A stretch of 64,000 nt of DNA from Saccharina japonica (GCA_008828725.1 MEHQ01004020.1:952593-1016592), one strand, 5' to 3'. Shown: positions 26,501-41,500, counted from the first letter of the stretch. Numbers and translations are program-made. Notes: generated from the sequence alone by a model not told the origin.

Positions 26501-29500
26501 GAAAGCAAGCGCCTATGTATACCGTGCCCATAAATGGACCCACAAGCAAACGCAAATTTATATCCTTCAGGAAGGTTACGATGGGATGCACCCCTCCCTC
26601 TCAGAACAATTCGCCGTCGACAAGCTGCGCGTGTGTGCGACGTGCGAACTGTCTGCTAAATAAGGTATCAGCGAAAATGGGTCATAGACCCACCCCACAA
26701 CAAGGACTACAGGAAATTACATGCTGCCGACCCTCCTGCTTGACCAGACAGCAGATAATACGAGCCTTGGCATGCTCCGTACGTGCACCGACGACTGCAT
26801 CAAAACACCTCCAGTGTCAGAGGTGTACCATAACCTCTGAGTTACGTATTATAGCTTAATCGGTATGACGTACATCCATAAAGGGGTTGTGGGGTTAACT
26901 CTGGCCGGCTAAACACTACTTGAAGGGGTCCGTGGGTGCCGTCTACACACGCCTCACCGAAAACATGTCTTGCGTCCACCACTTCTCCTGCTTCGGCCCG
27001 CTCGCCTAGCTGCGTGCAGAGTCGCTTCATGATCTAGAGTAGTATGATCGAATGCGGAGATACATGAAGAGCACTTTAAAAACGAACAAGCGGAACACAG
27101 GCAGTCTCAACGAGAGACTTCTCCGGTGTATCGGTACTGGTCACATATAATGAAAAACAGTGATACCCAGCCTGAGACTTGAAGGGAGAACGAGAAGTTC
27201 GGGAGGCGTTATCTTGAAGTTAGTCTAGAAAACACCCTGTCTCATATGAAAAATCCAGCCTGGACCAGATTTCCTTTTCCTTTTTAGGTGTCTTGCACTG
27301 CACGGGTCAGACGGGAGATCAGGTGCGGTACATGCAGTGCGCTCCAACACCCTACACACAGTGGTACTATACTTGCTTCGATCCGTATCAGTTTCACGCG
27401 AACCGCGAATGCGTGAGACAGTTACCGCGGTCCGTGATAGTCATTTCATCTCCTCTTACATGGGATATAGTGGGTATCATATCCGCGACGTTGCGGGAAT
27501 TGAGTGACGGACAGATGAGGCGCCTGGAGCGTCCCCACTTCTCATCCTCGTCGAAGAACATGGACGGCAGCAGACCAAGCTTCTCCGCCGCCCAGCGGAA
27601 TTGATTCTGCGCCGACGCACAAAGGAAACACGCGGGTACAAACGGAACTCTGCCGTGGTAAGCAAAACTATGCCGCGCACTGACCCGCGCTGTGAAGTAC
27701 TTTCAAGCGCATTTTACAAAGCACAATCGCTTATGGCTATCTGGACATTACAGTGTCGGGGTCGAGTCGTAAAGTTTTCAGTGTTACAATTGCACGTGGG
27801 GGGGTGCAATATGTCTACGTATGTCAAATAAGGCGAAACAATGCGGATTGTACGAGAACGCACGGGAGTTCCAAACACGTGATTCGTGCCCAACAACCGC
27901 CCTCGAATGCAAGAATGCTATGCATGTATTACGCATTTCTGGATATTGAACGGGAAATAAGCCGAACTACACCATGTAGTGACACAGTCGTTTTGTTTTC
28001 ATTGGTGTGGGTACGTCGACGACTGAAGTGTAGGCGATGGACCAACATCCCTAATGCCGCACCGTCGGGCGAGCACATGGTGTAGGTGGGAAAGGGAAAT
28101 GCACAAAACGACGATAGGCAGAAAAAACAAGAAATCGAAATTGGTATAGTCTTACCGCCGATAGTCCTCTCTTGAAAAGCGAAGGGCGCAGGTTCAGAAC
28201 GCGGCGCACATCGGCAACTTCGGTAGCTACCACTGTCCGCTTGCCGAACATGGTCAACTCGTAATTCCCTCCGAGCTCGTCCGCCCAGGCTTCCATCTGG
28301 CCAACCATCTGATGGGAAACATAATACCACATACATACGTTGTGCGAAAAATATAGGGCGATCGGCACGTAAGACAGTAGAGCAGACGTATACATCCAAA
28401 CGTGAAGCACTATGTGATGCAGCACCGAGGAGGATACTATGGAAGTGCCTGTGGTGATGGTTTTCACTGAACAATACAATGGGTTTCCGGCCTTTGGTAG
28501 CGTCCCCAACCCACTGATCGCTGCGAACCGCATGTACCACAACATAATGTGCACAGCAAAGTGTGTATGTCGTATGCTGCTCATACAATGAGGCTCAAGG
28601 TCCAGCCTCAGGCTCATTTGGCAGGAAACCTCTTCGCCGGGAATAACTCTTGTTCGTTACAGCTGTGCGTAGACTTGCTTTGCTGTGCTGTGCTACATGT
28701 GTTGCATGATTGTGTGCGCGTGTGGGCCGATCAATATATAGATGTAAACATCAACCAAATTAAGTGCGTTGACCAGAGTAAGACGTCTAGGAATACTTTG
28801 CCTACCAACCCGCCGTGTACAGGAGCAGACGAGCACAACCTACGTACATCTCAGGGCTGGCACCACGACAAGCCGGGACGACGTTGCCTCGTGCAGTATC
28901 TACCATGTAGTACGTATGTGAATATTCGAAAGTGAGTTTCGAATAGTGTTCTTCTATAGGAGTTGAGGTTTGTCGTTGCTTGTTATCCCCTGGAGGTGAG
29001 CGAGCCTTAATAGTGAGCGACTACTACACGACAAGCATTGCAAGCACACTAACGAGGCTCATAACCTGATAGGAGTGATGACTGCCCACTCAGGTGGCTG
29101 ACCGATGACGGTCTCCAGAGCCTAGCACAGAGTCGTTGTGAGACAAGCTCGAGCAGCACTGATGTTGCTTTAGACGGTAATGAATCTGTTAACACTGGCG
29201 CTCGTTGGGCCATTAAAAGCTTGTAGTACGATGAACTGCAGGTAGTTCAGATGCTAGTGTGAGGGGTGCACAAGGGGGTCACTCCTGCTCTATCGTTCCT
29301 GCTCAATGTATTATTCATCTTGAACTGTAACTTACACTCATACACTTACGCTTATACCCACCTCACTGTAGTCACACGTAAGGTAATCTACAGTTGTGCG
29401 CAAGTTACCATAGTCAACAAGTTACTCGGTGGAATGCCATTCCACGTACCAGACGTGGGCATGCATTGCGCAAATCTAGCGTACACTGGGATATTATTAA

Positions 29501-32500
29501 TGACAACGGCGTAGTCTGCATGCCCAATATTTCGAAGGCCGACAGATTAGTCAGAGTATTGCACATCTACTGGTAACTACAGTTGTGCATATCTCGAAGA
29601 TCCTAATCTTTAACACTCCTCCTAGATGATATTACCATATAAAACAATGACGAACCTTGTCCGAACCCTTGTATATATAGGTTAAAGCTATTAACGCCAC
29701 AATGAGTTCGTGTCACAGTGTTTCATCCTTTTGCATAGTTTGCGTAGGCTCACTTAGGTATTCCGAGGATCGTTTCAGCCCTATCTTCTCTATTGGATTG
29801 ACCGCTAGGTTCTCTGTAATGAATGTTCAAGTCGGCCCTAACAACTCGTAACACGGAAGAAGCTGCACGGTGTATCGTATCTTCCGCGAGATGAGTGATT
29901 AGTCTATCTTTGCTTCTCTTGAATTATGGCTGATCCCTGCTTGACCATCTTTGATCGCTCGTAAGGAAACCGAAGTAACGCTGGGCATCCAAAGGGTTTC
30001 TCATCGACCTTTCACGCAATGACACTAATGTATTATCGGTATATTCCTCTACATCCTGCTTGAGCGCCCAGTTGGCGAGTTCCGCCGCGGCCTCCTTCGT
30101 GCATTCCCCTTTCAGAAAGGGAAACCTGTAAAACAGTGCACATTCGCCGTTCTTCGTCTCGCGTGGTTGTCCCCCCCCTCGTCTAAGCAGATGCCGCTCA
30201 TGTTTGTCTCGTCTAGTTGCTCATCGTCGGACATGCTTTACGTAGGTATACAGGATTTTGTTGGGATGATCCGCTGGAGGTCCTGTCTCGTTGATGCTAT
30301 GAAACCAGGTCGGATACGATGTGCTTCTGAAGGGTGTGCATCTCGGTGCCCGCGGCTTCTTTTTATTTTATCGATTGGGGTGATTCCATAGCTTCTTAGA
30401 ATGTGTTCGGGATCGTAATTACCTCCCCATCCGAACGGTACCCGCAAAGTGGATTTAGTCAGCTACAGCGTAGTCAAGGCAGACTTTCCATCCCGTGTTC
30501 TTGTACTCCGTCCGACCGGTGTTCCGTCTTAGCTGCCAGCCCGCACTCCACCATCGTTTCTGTGTCGTGCGCTACCTCTGCGTCACATGCTGTAGGGGTT
30601 GAGAACAGTCTCGGGTTACCTCTTTCTCGTTGTTGGTGGGAGTGTAGCCCTTGGTGTAAGACGAGGTTGATGGCATCGCTTGTGCGTGTGCTCGTACGTG
30701 GTACGCCTCTAGGCTCGTGATATGTGGGCAATGCTCCTGTCGGGTTCATGTCGGGTGTTTGTTCGTTTGTTTTCACTGCAATCGCCTTCGAGCGGTGGTG
30801 CAGCTGCAGTGTCTCCAGCTACCGGCTCCGCCTGGCCAGGTGGTGTTGGGTTTTCCGTACCCCTACTGTTGAGGTCACTGGTTTCTTCAGGAGCCGAGCT
30901 ATCTCTTCGTTGTTGAGGGCGCTGATGTCGCCCGTGGTTCGTGCAGCAGTTCTCTTGGAAGGCGTTGCTGTCTGCGTTTCCAAATCGCACGTACGCTGCA
31001 TGGTGACATGCTACCACCGTAGTTGATGTTGTTGTCTCCAGCGTCGAACAGGACCTCCAAACCTTTGTAATTGACGTCCCCGATATCGTCTGCGCCCGAT
31101 ATCGTCGGGTACCTGTGACGCTCAGAGTACTGCCGTCCTATCACGAGTAGACTCCCATATCCCCGCAACGTCGAGGCCGAAATAAAACGGATGTTGGTTC
31201 ATGTTCAGCTGTTGTATTGGCAGGTCATGCTGACCTTGCTCCCAAAGCGGACGAGAGTCGATGATGATGGCTAGCCGGGTCTTAGTTGTTTTTTTTATAC
31301 TGAGAACATATAGTATCCCAACCCAGGTACGCCAGGTTCATGTCGGCAATAGCCCCGCAAAAAGTGCCGGTGGCAGTTCCAAGAACTTTCCGTCCGGCGG
31401 TGACTATCTTGTGAGGCCTCTCGTGTTCCTTGTACAGTAGATAAACAGTTTATCCGTTTGGCTCTGGTTGGAGCCCATCGTCGAGGTAGTTCCCTGTGGC
31501 TCCGCTACCCACGAGCATGGCCATGCCGTCGGAATCACTGCTTCATTCGCCGGTAGTAGGCATTCGGACTTTTGCCACCTATGGAGCTCCCTGAAATCAT
31601 TGGTGAAACAACCAGTAGACACCGACGAATAGGATCAGCGCTGACATAATAAAATGCAGAAGATTCATCCACAAGTCAGTGTGTGGGACAGATTGAGGCC
31701 TGGGCAAGACATCCGCCTCCCACTGTGAGAATGGTGAGGGCGTAGCGAAGGCATAACCGAAGTCCCGTTCCTCCTTTGGCGTCGGCCCGGTCATGGTGTG
31801 AGCGCTGTGGACTTCACCCCGTGGTGGGGTGTTCGTGTGCTCTTTGCCTTTCTGAACTTTTCATTCGGCGTCACTGTGTGTCATCGACTTGTCTAGCGAG
31901 CAACAGTTTGGAATATCGGATATTTTCGTTTTGCTGGTTGTACAGTCTCGCTTGATATGACCGATTTTTTTGGCGATTGCAGCATCGTATCTTCCGTGCT
32001 CTTCGGGTCGACGTCATTTTTGCTCCCCTGCCATCTTTTTTGATGACATTTCTTGGTCGCGAGAGTCGGTCAATATACGAATTTATCACCATCGTTTGAA
32101 TCTCGTCAATGCCGAAGTTCGGGCTGTGAGCACTCGTTATCTTGGCCAACAGGTAGTAATCGATGCAGTCTTGTAGTAGGATGTCTTTAAACCTCTCGTC
32201 CAAGATCTTCTCCCCTATTTCATGTAATTACACTCGAACCTCAAGCACCTTATACGTGTAATCGTCCGGGTCCGTACATTGCTCCATCCAGAAGTTCCCC
32301 AGTTTATCGTAACAGGCTCGCCATGCCTCCTCGCTGTTGTTGTGGTATTTGGCGTGCAAAGCGTTTCACGCCTGCTGTCCGTCTCCCAGACCTCCAACGG
32401 GAGATATCGTACGTATTGTCGAACCAGTGTGGTTGCAGTGCCGATAGTAAGGAGGATTGATAACAAGTCATCGCACGTTCCCTTCCAGCGACCAACTTCC

Positions 32501-35500
32501 AGCAGACGTTTTGGGACGTCTGGAGAGTCAATGTTTGTCCGAATCGTTGTCGGTTCAGTTGAGACGTTCAGAAAAGCAAACACGTCTTGGTTTGGCAGAG
32601 ACAATACTACACTTGTCGTCGATTACGATTCTCGATAGTTCTCCGGTTTAGTCCCATCAATCCAGCCCGTTTTGTCTCGCTTTCTGCTTCTCGTGAGCTC
32701 GGTCCTGTTCCCAGATCGCCTAGAGTGTGCCGACCTGCTCGCCGGGCCTCCTTTATTTTGTTCAGCTAAATAGGTTGCGCGATCGCCTGGAGTCTGCCTA
32801 CTTCTTCTTCTTCTGCCTGGTTACGTTTTCCCTTGCTCAGATCGATCCTGTTCGCGGGTCTTCTGAAGCGTGCCGACGTGTACTCGTCGGTCTTTTAGTA
32901 TCCTCGTTCAGCTCAATCTTGCGCGTGGATCGCCTGAAGCGTGTCGTTGACTCGACTCACGTTGAGTTCCAGCATGACCACCATGCTCTGTAGCGCCACC
33001 GCAGGGGATTCCCCCGGGCTGTGTATTGTACACCAACGAGGCTCATAACCTGGTACGAATGATGAGTGCACACTCAGGTAGCTGACCGATGACGGTCTTC
33101 AGAGGCTAACACAGAGTCGTTGTGAGACGAGCTCGAGCAGCACTGATGGTGCTTTAGACGATCATGCATTTGTTGAAACTGGCGCTCGTTGCGCCAATAC
33201 AAGCTTGTAGCATGAAGAACTGCAGATAGTTCCGATGCGGGCGTGAGGAGAGGACAAGGGGGTCACTCCTGCTCTATCTTTCTTGCTTACGGTGATATTC
33301 ATTTAGTGCGGTAACTTACACTCATACGCATGTAACCTCAGTCACACCTAAGGAAGCCTACATTTGAACGCACGTTACCCTAGTCAAAACGTTACTCGGT
33401 GGAATGTGGTTCCAAATGATAAGTTTCCATCTACGTACGACAAGCAGTGATATATTCTGCATACCTAACGTACACTGAGGTATTATTACAGGTAAGTACG
33501 ACGGCTTACTCTGCATACCCAAACTTCCGAAAGACGACAGCTTAGCCAGAGTATTGAGCATATACGCACACTTGTAACTAGTGGATCTCTCGCGGATACT
33601 ACTCTTTACCAGTTATTGCCTCAGGTGGCCGGTAGATACACAAGCCACGCGACAATGTGTGGCCGCAGCTGGCAGTCGTGGGGTGTGAAACGGTTGCCTT
33701 TTGCTTCAAGGCTTCGGAGCTGGCGTCAATCAACCTACCTTAAGGCGGTACGAGACACATGTATGTCTTAGTTGTCAAGGAGAGTCCCACGGCACAGTAA
33801 CCTAGTGTCGCTTGCTACACATATAGAGCATTGCATCATACAACTTCACCACGGGATTGATATTACTGTAGTAGGAGGGCAGGCTTGGGTGATACATATT
33901 GTGCAACCACTTGAGCAACTTCAGCTATTGTTGCGGTGTGTACCAGGTATTTGTGTTGTTTTTGTTGTTTTTGGAGGCGACATTGAAGGTATGTATATGG
34001 TTCGATCGGTCCCAGGAGGTAGCTGCGTGGCTGCAGCATTGGGGGGTTTCGATCTCATTACCGTGTATCGTTTCCCCTGTTGTGGTATCGCAGTCTCCAG
34101 TCCAGAACTTGGCGCGTTTTCTCCACAAGGAATATTGATAGACCATTCTTACAATCGAACGCCAATACACCGTACGTACGCAGTTGAGTTTTTGTTGTCC
34201 TCCGTCTTCTGTCAAGGATACACCACTACTGTAGCACCTCAGACAGTGGCCACAGTGGCCAACTTTGGGTACCCCACTCCACCCAAACGGAGACTTCTTA
34301 TTGCTACGGATTGCCACTATTAGTGGGTCAAAGGTGTAATTTGTCTACATATGAGGAGCATCCTCTCCCTATTGTAGATGTAGAATATGCGTTGCTGTTA
34401 CTGTGCAATATGGCAGCCGTTTGTTGTACTTGCTTGTACTGTACGGAATCGATAATCTAGTTTTGATTCTGACGTTTGCACGGTGTGGCGGGTAGCCGGG
34501 TGGGAGAAATGGGACGCCAGGATGTACGAGAAGCAGCGCGTTGTGACAAGGGAGCTAGAGCTATCCCAAGAGCGTATCCACATCATTTCCACAACAATAG
34601 TGTCATCACGAACTACTGTACCGTTGCTCGGTATTGCCACAAGAGTATCGCTACACAATTGTATTGTTGTGTAGACACATGATCGCTAATGTGCAGCCGC
34701 CGCATACCAGACATGTGGCAGCGTGTTGGGCGGGAGTCATTCCGACGCCTGCGCTGAATGTAAGAAGTAAGAAGCAACCCCAGCTAAATACCAACGAGAA
34801 GAGCCATGCACATACCAGTACTGTATACCCAACGAACATCTATGACGTGGGTCCCCGAACGCTGCCAAATGCACACGTCGCACATTTCCGGGTGGTATAG
34901 ACCGGGCTTTGCGCAGCACCTGGTGTATCGCGTCGCAGACTATTCTCGCCCAACCAGTTGGGGGAGGTATATTCACACGACGGTGTGTGCTTGAATTGGT
35001 TCAACTTGCGCTTTCTCTCGGAAGTGGTTGCGGGACGAGAACTGTGGAACGTTGAAGTGGGGTAATGGTGGGAGGATATGATGATATGCCTCGATCATAG
35101 CAACCTCGTTTCTTGTTACTCTACATCACGTGGCGTACGTGGCATGAGACATGGCACAAGCATGCCGCTAAGAACGGGGAAGGGGAGAGAGGCCCGCGTG
35201 GAGACAGTTCAACCCCAATCGGAACAGCGAGCGATTCAGCATCTCCGAACTCCCACCACAACTAGCCACTACAACTATCCACTGCGTTGGTCGAAGCGCT
35301 GGAGCCCAGTTTAAGGGAATGGCGCGGGACGTCTACCAAGCACATCGCGGATGCATTTCGGAAACACAGGCAGCAGCCATTGACGAATTCGGCAAGGTTT
35401 ACCATGCGCACAGGTGAGAAAATGGAGTATACTGCTCTATAGTTTGTGTACCCTGTAGTGTTCGAGAGTTTGTTATGTAGCAGGTACCTGGAGGTACACA

Positions 35501-38500
35501 AAGGTAGGCCATGCAGGACGCGCCTATTAAGTGGGGGAAACGCAGCAGTTTATCATCTACCTAGGCTCAATAGGATGAACAAATTTGACAAGACTTTCAG
35601 CATTGCGTACATTGTGTGCAGTTTCATGGCTGTTTTCCTCTGGTTTTTGAACAGTGTGCCCTGTTCGTTGTGCACACCCTTTCTTCGCGTCGCTGTACAA
35701 TACTTGGAACGCCCGCGCAGCTTACACAATCAGTGGTAGAGTGAAACAGCTTTGCCTCATACTATTTACCACTACAGTCCTACGAAACGCTCGACCAAAA
35801 CAGAACACTCCACCGCAACACAACCTACCCATATCCATCAGTACACGGCCAGTAGGCGCAAATACAGCAGCCGTCGACTTCGTTAAATGTTGTCGTGCCG
35901 GCGGGATGTGTCCCAGTAAACAGAGTGCGCCTATATTCAAGAGCGAATAGAGACCCGGGGTTCGCAGGTGGTATATATAGCCATAAACATGACGCGATAC
36001 CCGTCGTACCATATATATAAAAGCAATATTATACCAGGTAGGGAATGCTAGGTATATTGTACCCGCACCACGTATTATATACCTGGTATGTAGTAAACCT
36101 GGCTCCAGATACCAGGCACGGAGTATTATACGTTGTCCCTCATACCAATGCATTGGTGCTCACTTTGGCCGTACTATATCCTAACGTCGCACGTTAGTTT
36201 TCCTGTACAACCCCAACATATGATAGAACCCTATGTACCCACATTCCATGTTTAGTCACAAAAAATATATATTTATTTTTCGCCGCGATTTACTCCCTGT
36301 GCGCTTTATTACTGCAGTACCAATAGTCAGTAGCAACAGCAGGCGCTATCAATGGGCACTATCAATATTCACTATTCATACCAATATTATAGGCAATACT
36401 TATTGATGCCTTGTTTTCGTTAAACGGTGCTGATTCGCGAAAATACAAGGGACCGCCCTGTGCGTCTTTAGCCAAACACGTCCATGTTCTTCGTGCCGTG
36501 CAGCATAGCTGTAGCGCAGTGTAGTGTAGTGTAGTGTAGTGTAGTGTAGTGTAGTGTAGTGCTGTAGTGCAGTGTACAGTTTTTGCGAGCCAGTATCTTT
36601 CGCCCCATCCATACGTCTGTTCATCTCTCCTTTATTTGCCGTCAAAAGGTATTGATACTACAGTATTAATATTAATATTAAATACGTGCAATATTAATAT
36701 TCCCATTATTGCTGCCGGACTGCCGTAACGATAACACACGGCGTATGTACGTATAATACATACCCGCTATGGTATATACAACACGCATACCATCTAACCG
36801 GATGCCCACACAAAACATGTACGTATGTATACAAAGTAGTTATGCCAGGCCTATTACACCACATAATGTATTATATGTGCCCGAATACGAGTACCTGGCA
36901 TATATACTGGCACCAGAGGTGCTGCTGTTATCCTACACTGTTGTGAATTGAGCCAACTTTTCAAGCAACGTTTTGCGTTTTAAACTCCTCCGGTGGATTG
37001 GTAAACCACCCTTTCACCTTTTTCGTTATGCCCTGTCTGGTGTTTCTGTACGTTGTGCCGGTAATAATGTTGTTCTCTACATACTACAGTATGTGCATAA
37101 CGAACTCAAGAGCACAGCTTGTGGGGCTAGTTTGATCCATCAGAAGAGCTGTCCACCCTTCCTTTAATCCACCCACCCAACCTCCACCAGTCATCACCCG
37201 TCCACGCCATAGCCAGCATTATTCACTATTCAAAGTATTATTCCACCTTTTTTTCCTCTTCCTCTTTCCTCTTTCGTTTTCTTGTGATTTCTTGCGATTT
37301 CTTGTGGGTTGTTTTGCGCTATCAGAACCATATGTACTGTATGTATACCCGAGTATGTGTGCGATACAAAGTTCGAATTTCAGCACATCAGTGCGCGCAC
37401 CATATACTGTATGTAAGTATTCTGATAGGAGAATGATTCCGCGGGCAATAATAGTTACTTGTTGTGGAGCAATCAATCAAATATTCCGGCAGCGCACGGC
37501 CCGCCATCGATCTTGTTTGCCATCTTGTCATCTATCTGGTGATAATGTCATATTTTGTCATCTGGTGGTATTGTCAGCTTGTAATCTTGTCGTCTGGTGA
37601 TATTGTCAGCTTGTCATTTTGTCATCTTGCCTAGTGTCTGCTGCCGCCGGCATTGACGGTGAAGCCATTAAAACCACCGCCATGCTGATGAAATGGTCTG
37701 TGTATGACCGTCCAAACAATCATTGCCCATCCATGTTGCCGATCTAACCACCTCCCCCCTCCACAGCGCTAATGGCGCGTGCTACGATAGATAGAGGTAG
37801 CATTTTTATGCTGAACCGCTTTCTGAACGATCGGGCTCCTGTAACCCATCATGGGCGGACTTTCATTCTTAGGTTGCAATATGTCTCTTTCCATGCTTAC
37901 AGCTACAGTAGGGCATGGGGTTGTTCATCGGTTAGCGCGTTGAGCGTCCCCGGTGGAATGGCAGGTGAAGATGGTGCATGTTAGAGTCACAAGGTGGTGA
38001 GTTCGAGCCCCCCCGAGTGCATGCTCGTATGTACGTAGGGACTTTTTCTCGCAAGAAAATATCTTGACTAGCGGAAAGCGCGAGAGCGTGAGTTCGCAAA
38101 ATTAGATGAAAATCCACGAGCGTTGGGAAAGCTGAACCCTCTGCGCGGTAAAAATCAAGGCACGAATCGTCGCGGGGAGGAGGGGGAAGAGCCTGCTTTG
38201 TGACCCCGGATCTGAGTTACGACTATGGAGGGAGTGGGACAGAAGTGCGAAGATAATAAATGGGATACAAAAAACGATTTTTGACTACTGCAGGTATAGA
38301 GGCATGGAGATCCTCAAGTGAGGAGCCGTAAAACAACATGGCGCACCTCCATCGTAGCATGCGTCTAAAATAAAGTACAGGACCGGCCACAGCATAAAGT
38401 ATGGGTTCTGCTCATGCTAGCATTCCGTCGAAAATAAACACGGATGCAGTCTGCTGCTACTACTTGTGGACAGGTATACAGTACGCGACGTATGTTAATA

Positions 38501-41500
38501 ATCTGATCATTAAGAATTTGAGACTGATATTTTGGGGGGGGGATAAGAATTATACGTATTTGTACTGAAAATAGTGTGGAATTACATACGAATTCCAGTC
38601 TACAGTAGGCAAAAATAAGAGATTATTAACATATATATGTCGCGTACTGTACACGAGTACTCGTACAATATGATGAGTATTTTGCTTGTTTGTGGGTTGG
38701 TACGGCATTTCATAGAGCAGCAGCTGGTATTATCGTGATATCGGGCAGAAATAGTTGAATCAAACGCGGAAATCCAACAGTGGTTCAGGAAGTGCGAAGC
38801 GACCACGGAAATAAGCCACCATGGCACCATGGCACTCCCTTTGAGAAAAACACCTGGAAATTCGCTATCAGTGACGGAGAGCCTACGGATAACGGGGGTT
38901 TGGAGTATGGCAGCTGACCGTCCGGGCCGAGGTGAATAGTTGATAGTTGCGTGCCGCATTGCTTCACCAGAACCAACGCGGGGGTAATAAGAAATGACCT
39001 TGCAGGGTGGAATCTCAAGCCGTGGCTGCTGAGAGGCCTCAGTTTATTTCAATCCGATACGTTCATACAGAGGGGAGGCGAAACGATACCTCAGTATTAA
39101 TAGGTATTTCCTTGATTGGGCCAGGGTGTGTTGTTATAGGCTACTTACAGCTGCCTCTATCAAGTATTGTACCCTCCCATTTTGACCAAGCTATAATATG
39201 TCAGGGACTGCAGTATCAGCATACGAATTTTACACACAACCGCACGCAGCATTTTATTTAGTGGTAGCAACAGCACCACATTCGCACCAAGAGAGCACGC
39301 GATACGTACGTCTCATCATGTGTTTGATACCTGACATGTATTTAATATTAAAGCATTTGTTTCGTTTGTTTCGTTTTTAGACAGTCGGCGGTGGTGTTCT
39401 CTGTTCTGTGGTTCTGTTCTGTTCCGTTCTCTTGTGATCAAGCAGAATTCATTCGTTCGTGTGAATATACCCTATAAACAGTTGATGCCAATACACAATT
39501 AATTACAATCATTTTTGTTGTATCTGCAGTATCGAAATGCTATAATGTATACCCTGGTATCAATACAAACATACGGGACACCGATAGGATATACATGCAT
39601 GTTATATATATATAAATATATCTTACCGGGTGTCTCGGATGTGGAAACTGATATATTCACAACAACTCAAGTCACTACCACCGTGATCAATTAATGTCAC
39701 CCTCTTGCACGAACGTATACTACATACTTAAGTGAAAATTATCCTTTCGCTCCGAAGTCGCCAGCTTCAAGAGGGGAGCGAGACACGGACGAAAGCGTAA
39801 ATAATTCGAGACCAATATCAAACTATTTTCATATTTCCGGGGAACATAGTAAATAAGACTCACGGTACACACAAAAGCCTATATAATTTACGATTTTTAC
39901 TGAAATTATGTGGTCCTATTTACTAGTGTTTACTATGCTCCCCCGTAAGAGTCGTAGTTTCCCACCGGCGGCTTTTGAGAAGCATTGCGCTGTTGTTGCC
40001 CTTAATGGGTTGCATTGCATTGAACTGGTCCCACATATTTGGGGAAAAATGACTTGGAATTAGTGTGGTATTTGTTTCTTCAGTTCTGAATGGGTCAACA
40101 GGGGCAGACAAGCAAATAAACTCGATTTCGGTATAAATAGACGTGCTATGATATTATGATAATTATATTATTGTATTATTCGGAACAGATGGCGCCCGAG
40201 AGGGGACCCTACGTAGGTCTGCATGCTTACCGTGCGTTCGACCCGGCAGTGTTCATATTATTAGTAGTCGATCAAGTAGAACTGATCGATGCATTTATTT
40301 CGTGCGAGTATTGTTGTAAATTTCGTTAAACCCACCGCGCTTTCGTGGTGCATTCACACTGTTGTGATTCCGGAGAGGTGTCGGGGACGAACAAACTGAA
40401 TTTGGCACACCTTGGATCGTCTCCCCGTCAGCAGAAATTACAACAGTAACAGTAGTAGACCTTATAGGCCGGCCTTGGCTCACGGTGCCGAGTGATTATG
40501 GTCATGACTATGATGGTCCTTGCGGGCTGGCGATGGATGATGATCACTACAGTACCTCTCATTATCGACTTGAATGGTGACCAAGTTGTGCACAGGTTAC
40601 CCCAATACCACTGAAATCACTGTATTCCTACACAAGCAAGCCTGGGAGCAAACATTGAACATACTACGTTACACATTCCACCTGCTGTTACATGATGATC
40701 GAATTGTCATCAGAGGCATATCAATGCGATGTGGAATTGACTGCTGATGCTTATCGATGAAGTGTTCAAAATGATGAAAATGATGACCGAGGGCGAGATA
40801 GGAGTTAGGCATATAACAGCGCTCGCTATTTGCAGTGCGTTTGTGTGCTGTCTTCACATTAAACCGGGGTTTCTACCCAAAACTGCATCAAGTACACCCA
40901 GTGTCCAGCCTGATTAGGTATCCTGGAGAGATATACAGTAAAAGTATTATCTACAGTACGTAGTCATACACGCGCGGTCGAACATTTGTTTTCGACACCT
41001 CACGTCGAATTATTCAAATTTAACCCGGGAGGGGGGTACCTAACACCGTCCCCTCCCTCTACGCCCGGACAACAACTCTATAAAACACTGAGCACGGGGG
41101 ACGGTAGCCCCTCTGGGCCTTCCGTAGTACTATAATACAACTCGGTGGCGACCTATAGACCACAGCACTGCGTACTGACGGCGACTGCAGAAGCATAGTG
41201 AACGGTGCAAACGAGCTACTAGCATGAACTCGCCCGAACCTGTACCAAAAGCCTCCCACGACCCGTGGGATCTCGACAGGCTTTCCTAGATATGCACTCC
41301 CTGAAGCCGTTCATGGGGTAGGGCGGGGAGAGAGGTAACGCGGCATGGAATATCGAGTGCGTCCTTTTCTTACTTTCGTACATTTTATTAGGTCGCCGAA
41401 CATGGACGGATCCGAATGCATAGTAGGCACCTTCCGTAGCAGATAGATCGATATGCCCCAGGTATCGCTTCCACACCTACCTGTGTACAAGCTTGTAGCC

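Larger units (their letters stand above)
29039..33611 (-). mobile_element. Decayed Ty1/copia LTR retrotransposon in P450 gene B intron 1
   Basis: Two similar long direct repeats (29039-29615 and 33022-33611) bracket 3.4 kb of minus-strand coding remnants in copia order: gag with a CCHC knuckle, protease, pre-integrase, and only the first part of reverse transcriptase. Most of integrase, RT and RNase H is missing, and frames are broken by stops and shifts. A tRNA-primer-site-like word (GGTGGCGCTACAGAGCATG on the minus strand) lies just inside the right LTR at about 32983-33001. No target-site duplication is convincing. LTR divergence is obvious by eye, so the insertion is old. It is transcribed in the same sense as gene B. 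Confidence 0.85.

Noticed and set aside
27929..28588. 219-codon minus-strand open frame
   Set aside because: It overlaps P450 gene B exon 2 in another frame and shows no protein features; the exon explains the region.
33772..34323. 183-codon plus-strand open frame
   Set aside because: The opposite strand is also open, composition is not convincing and no motif is seen.
37930..38010. Functional tRNA gene
   Set aside because: A and B boxes are present, but spacing is too wide and no cloverleaf closes; shared downstream sequence with a second copy fits a SINE.
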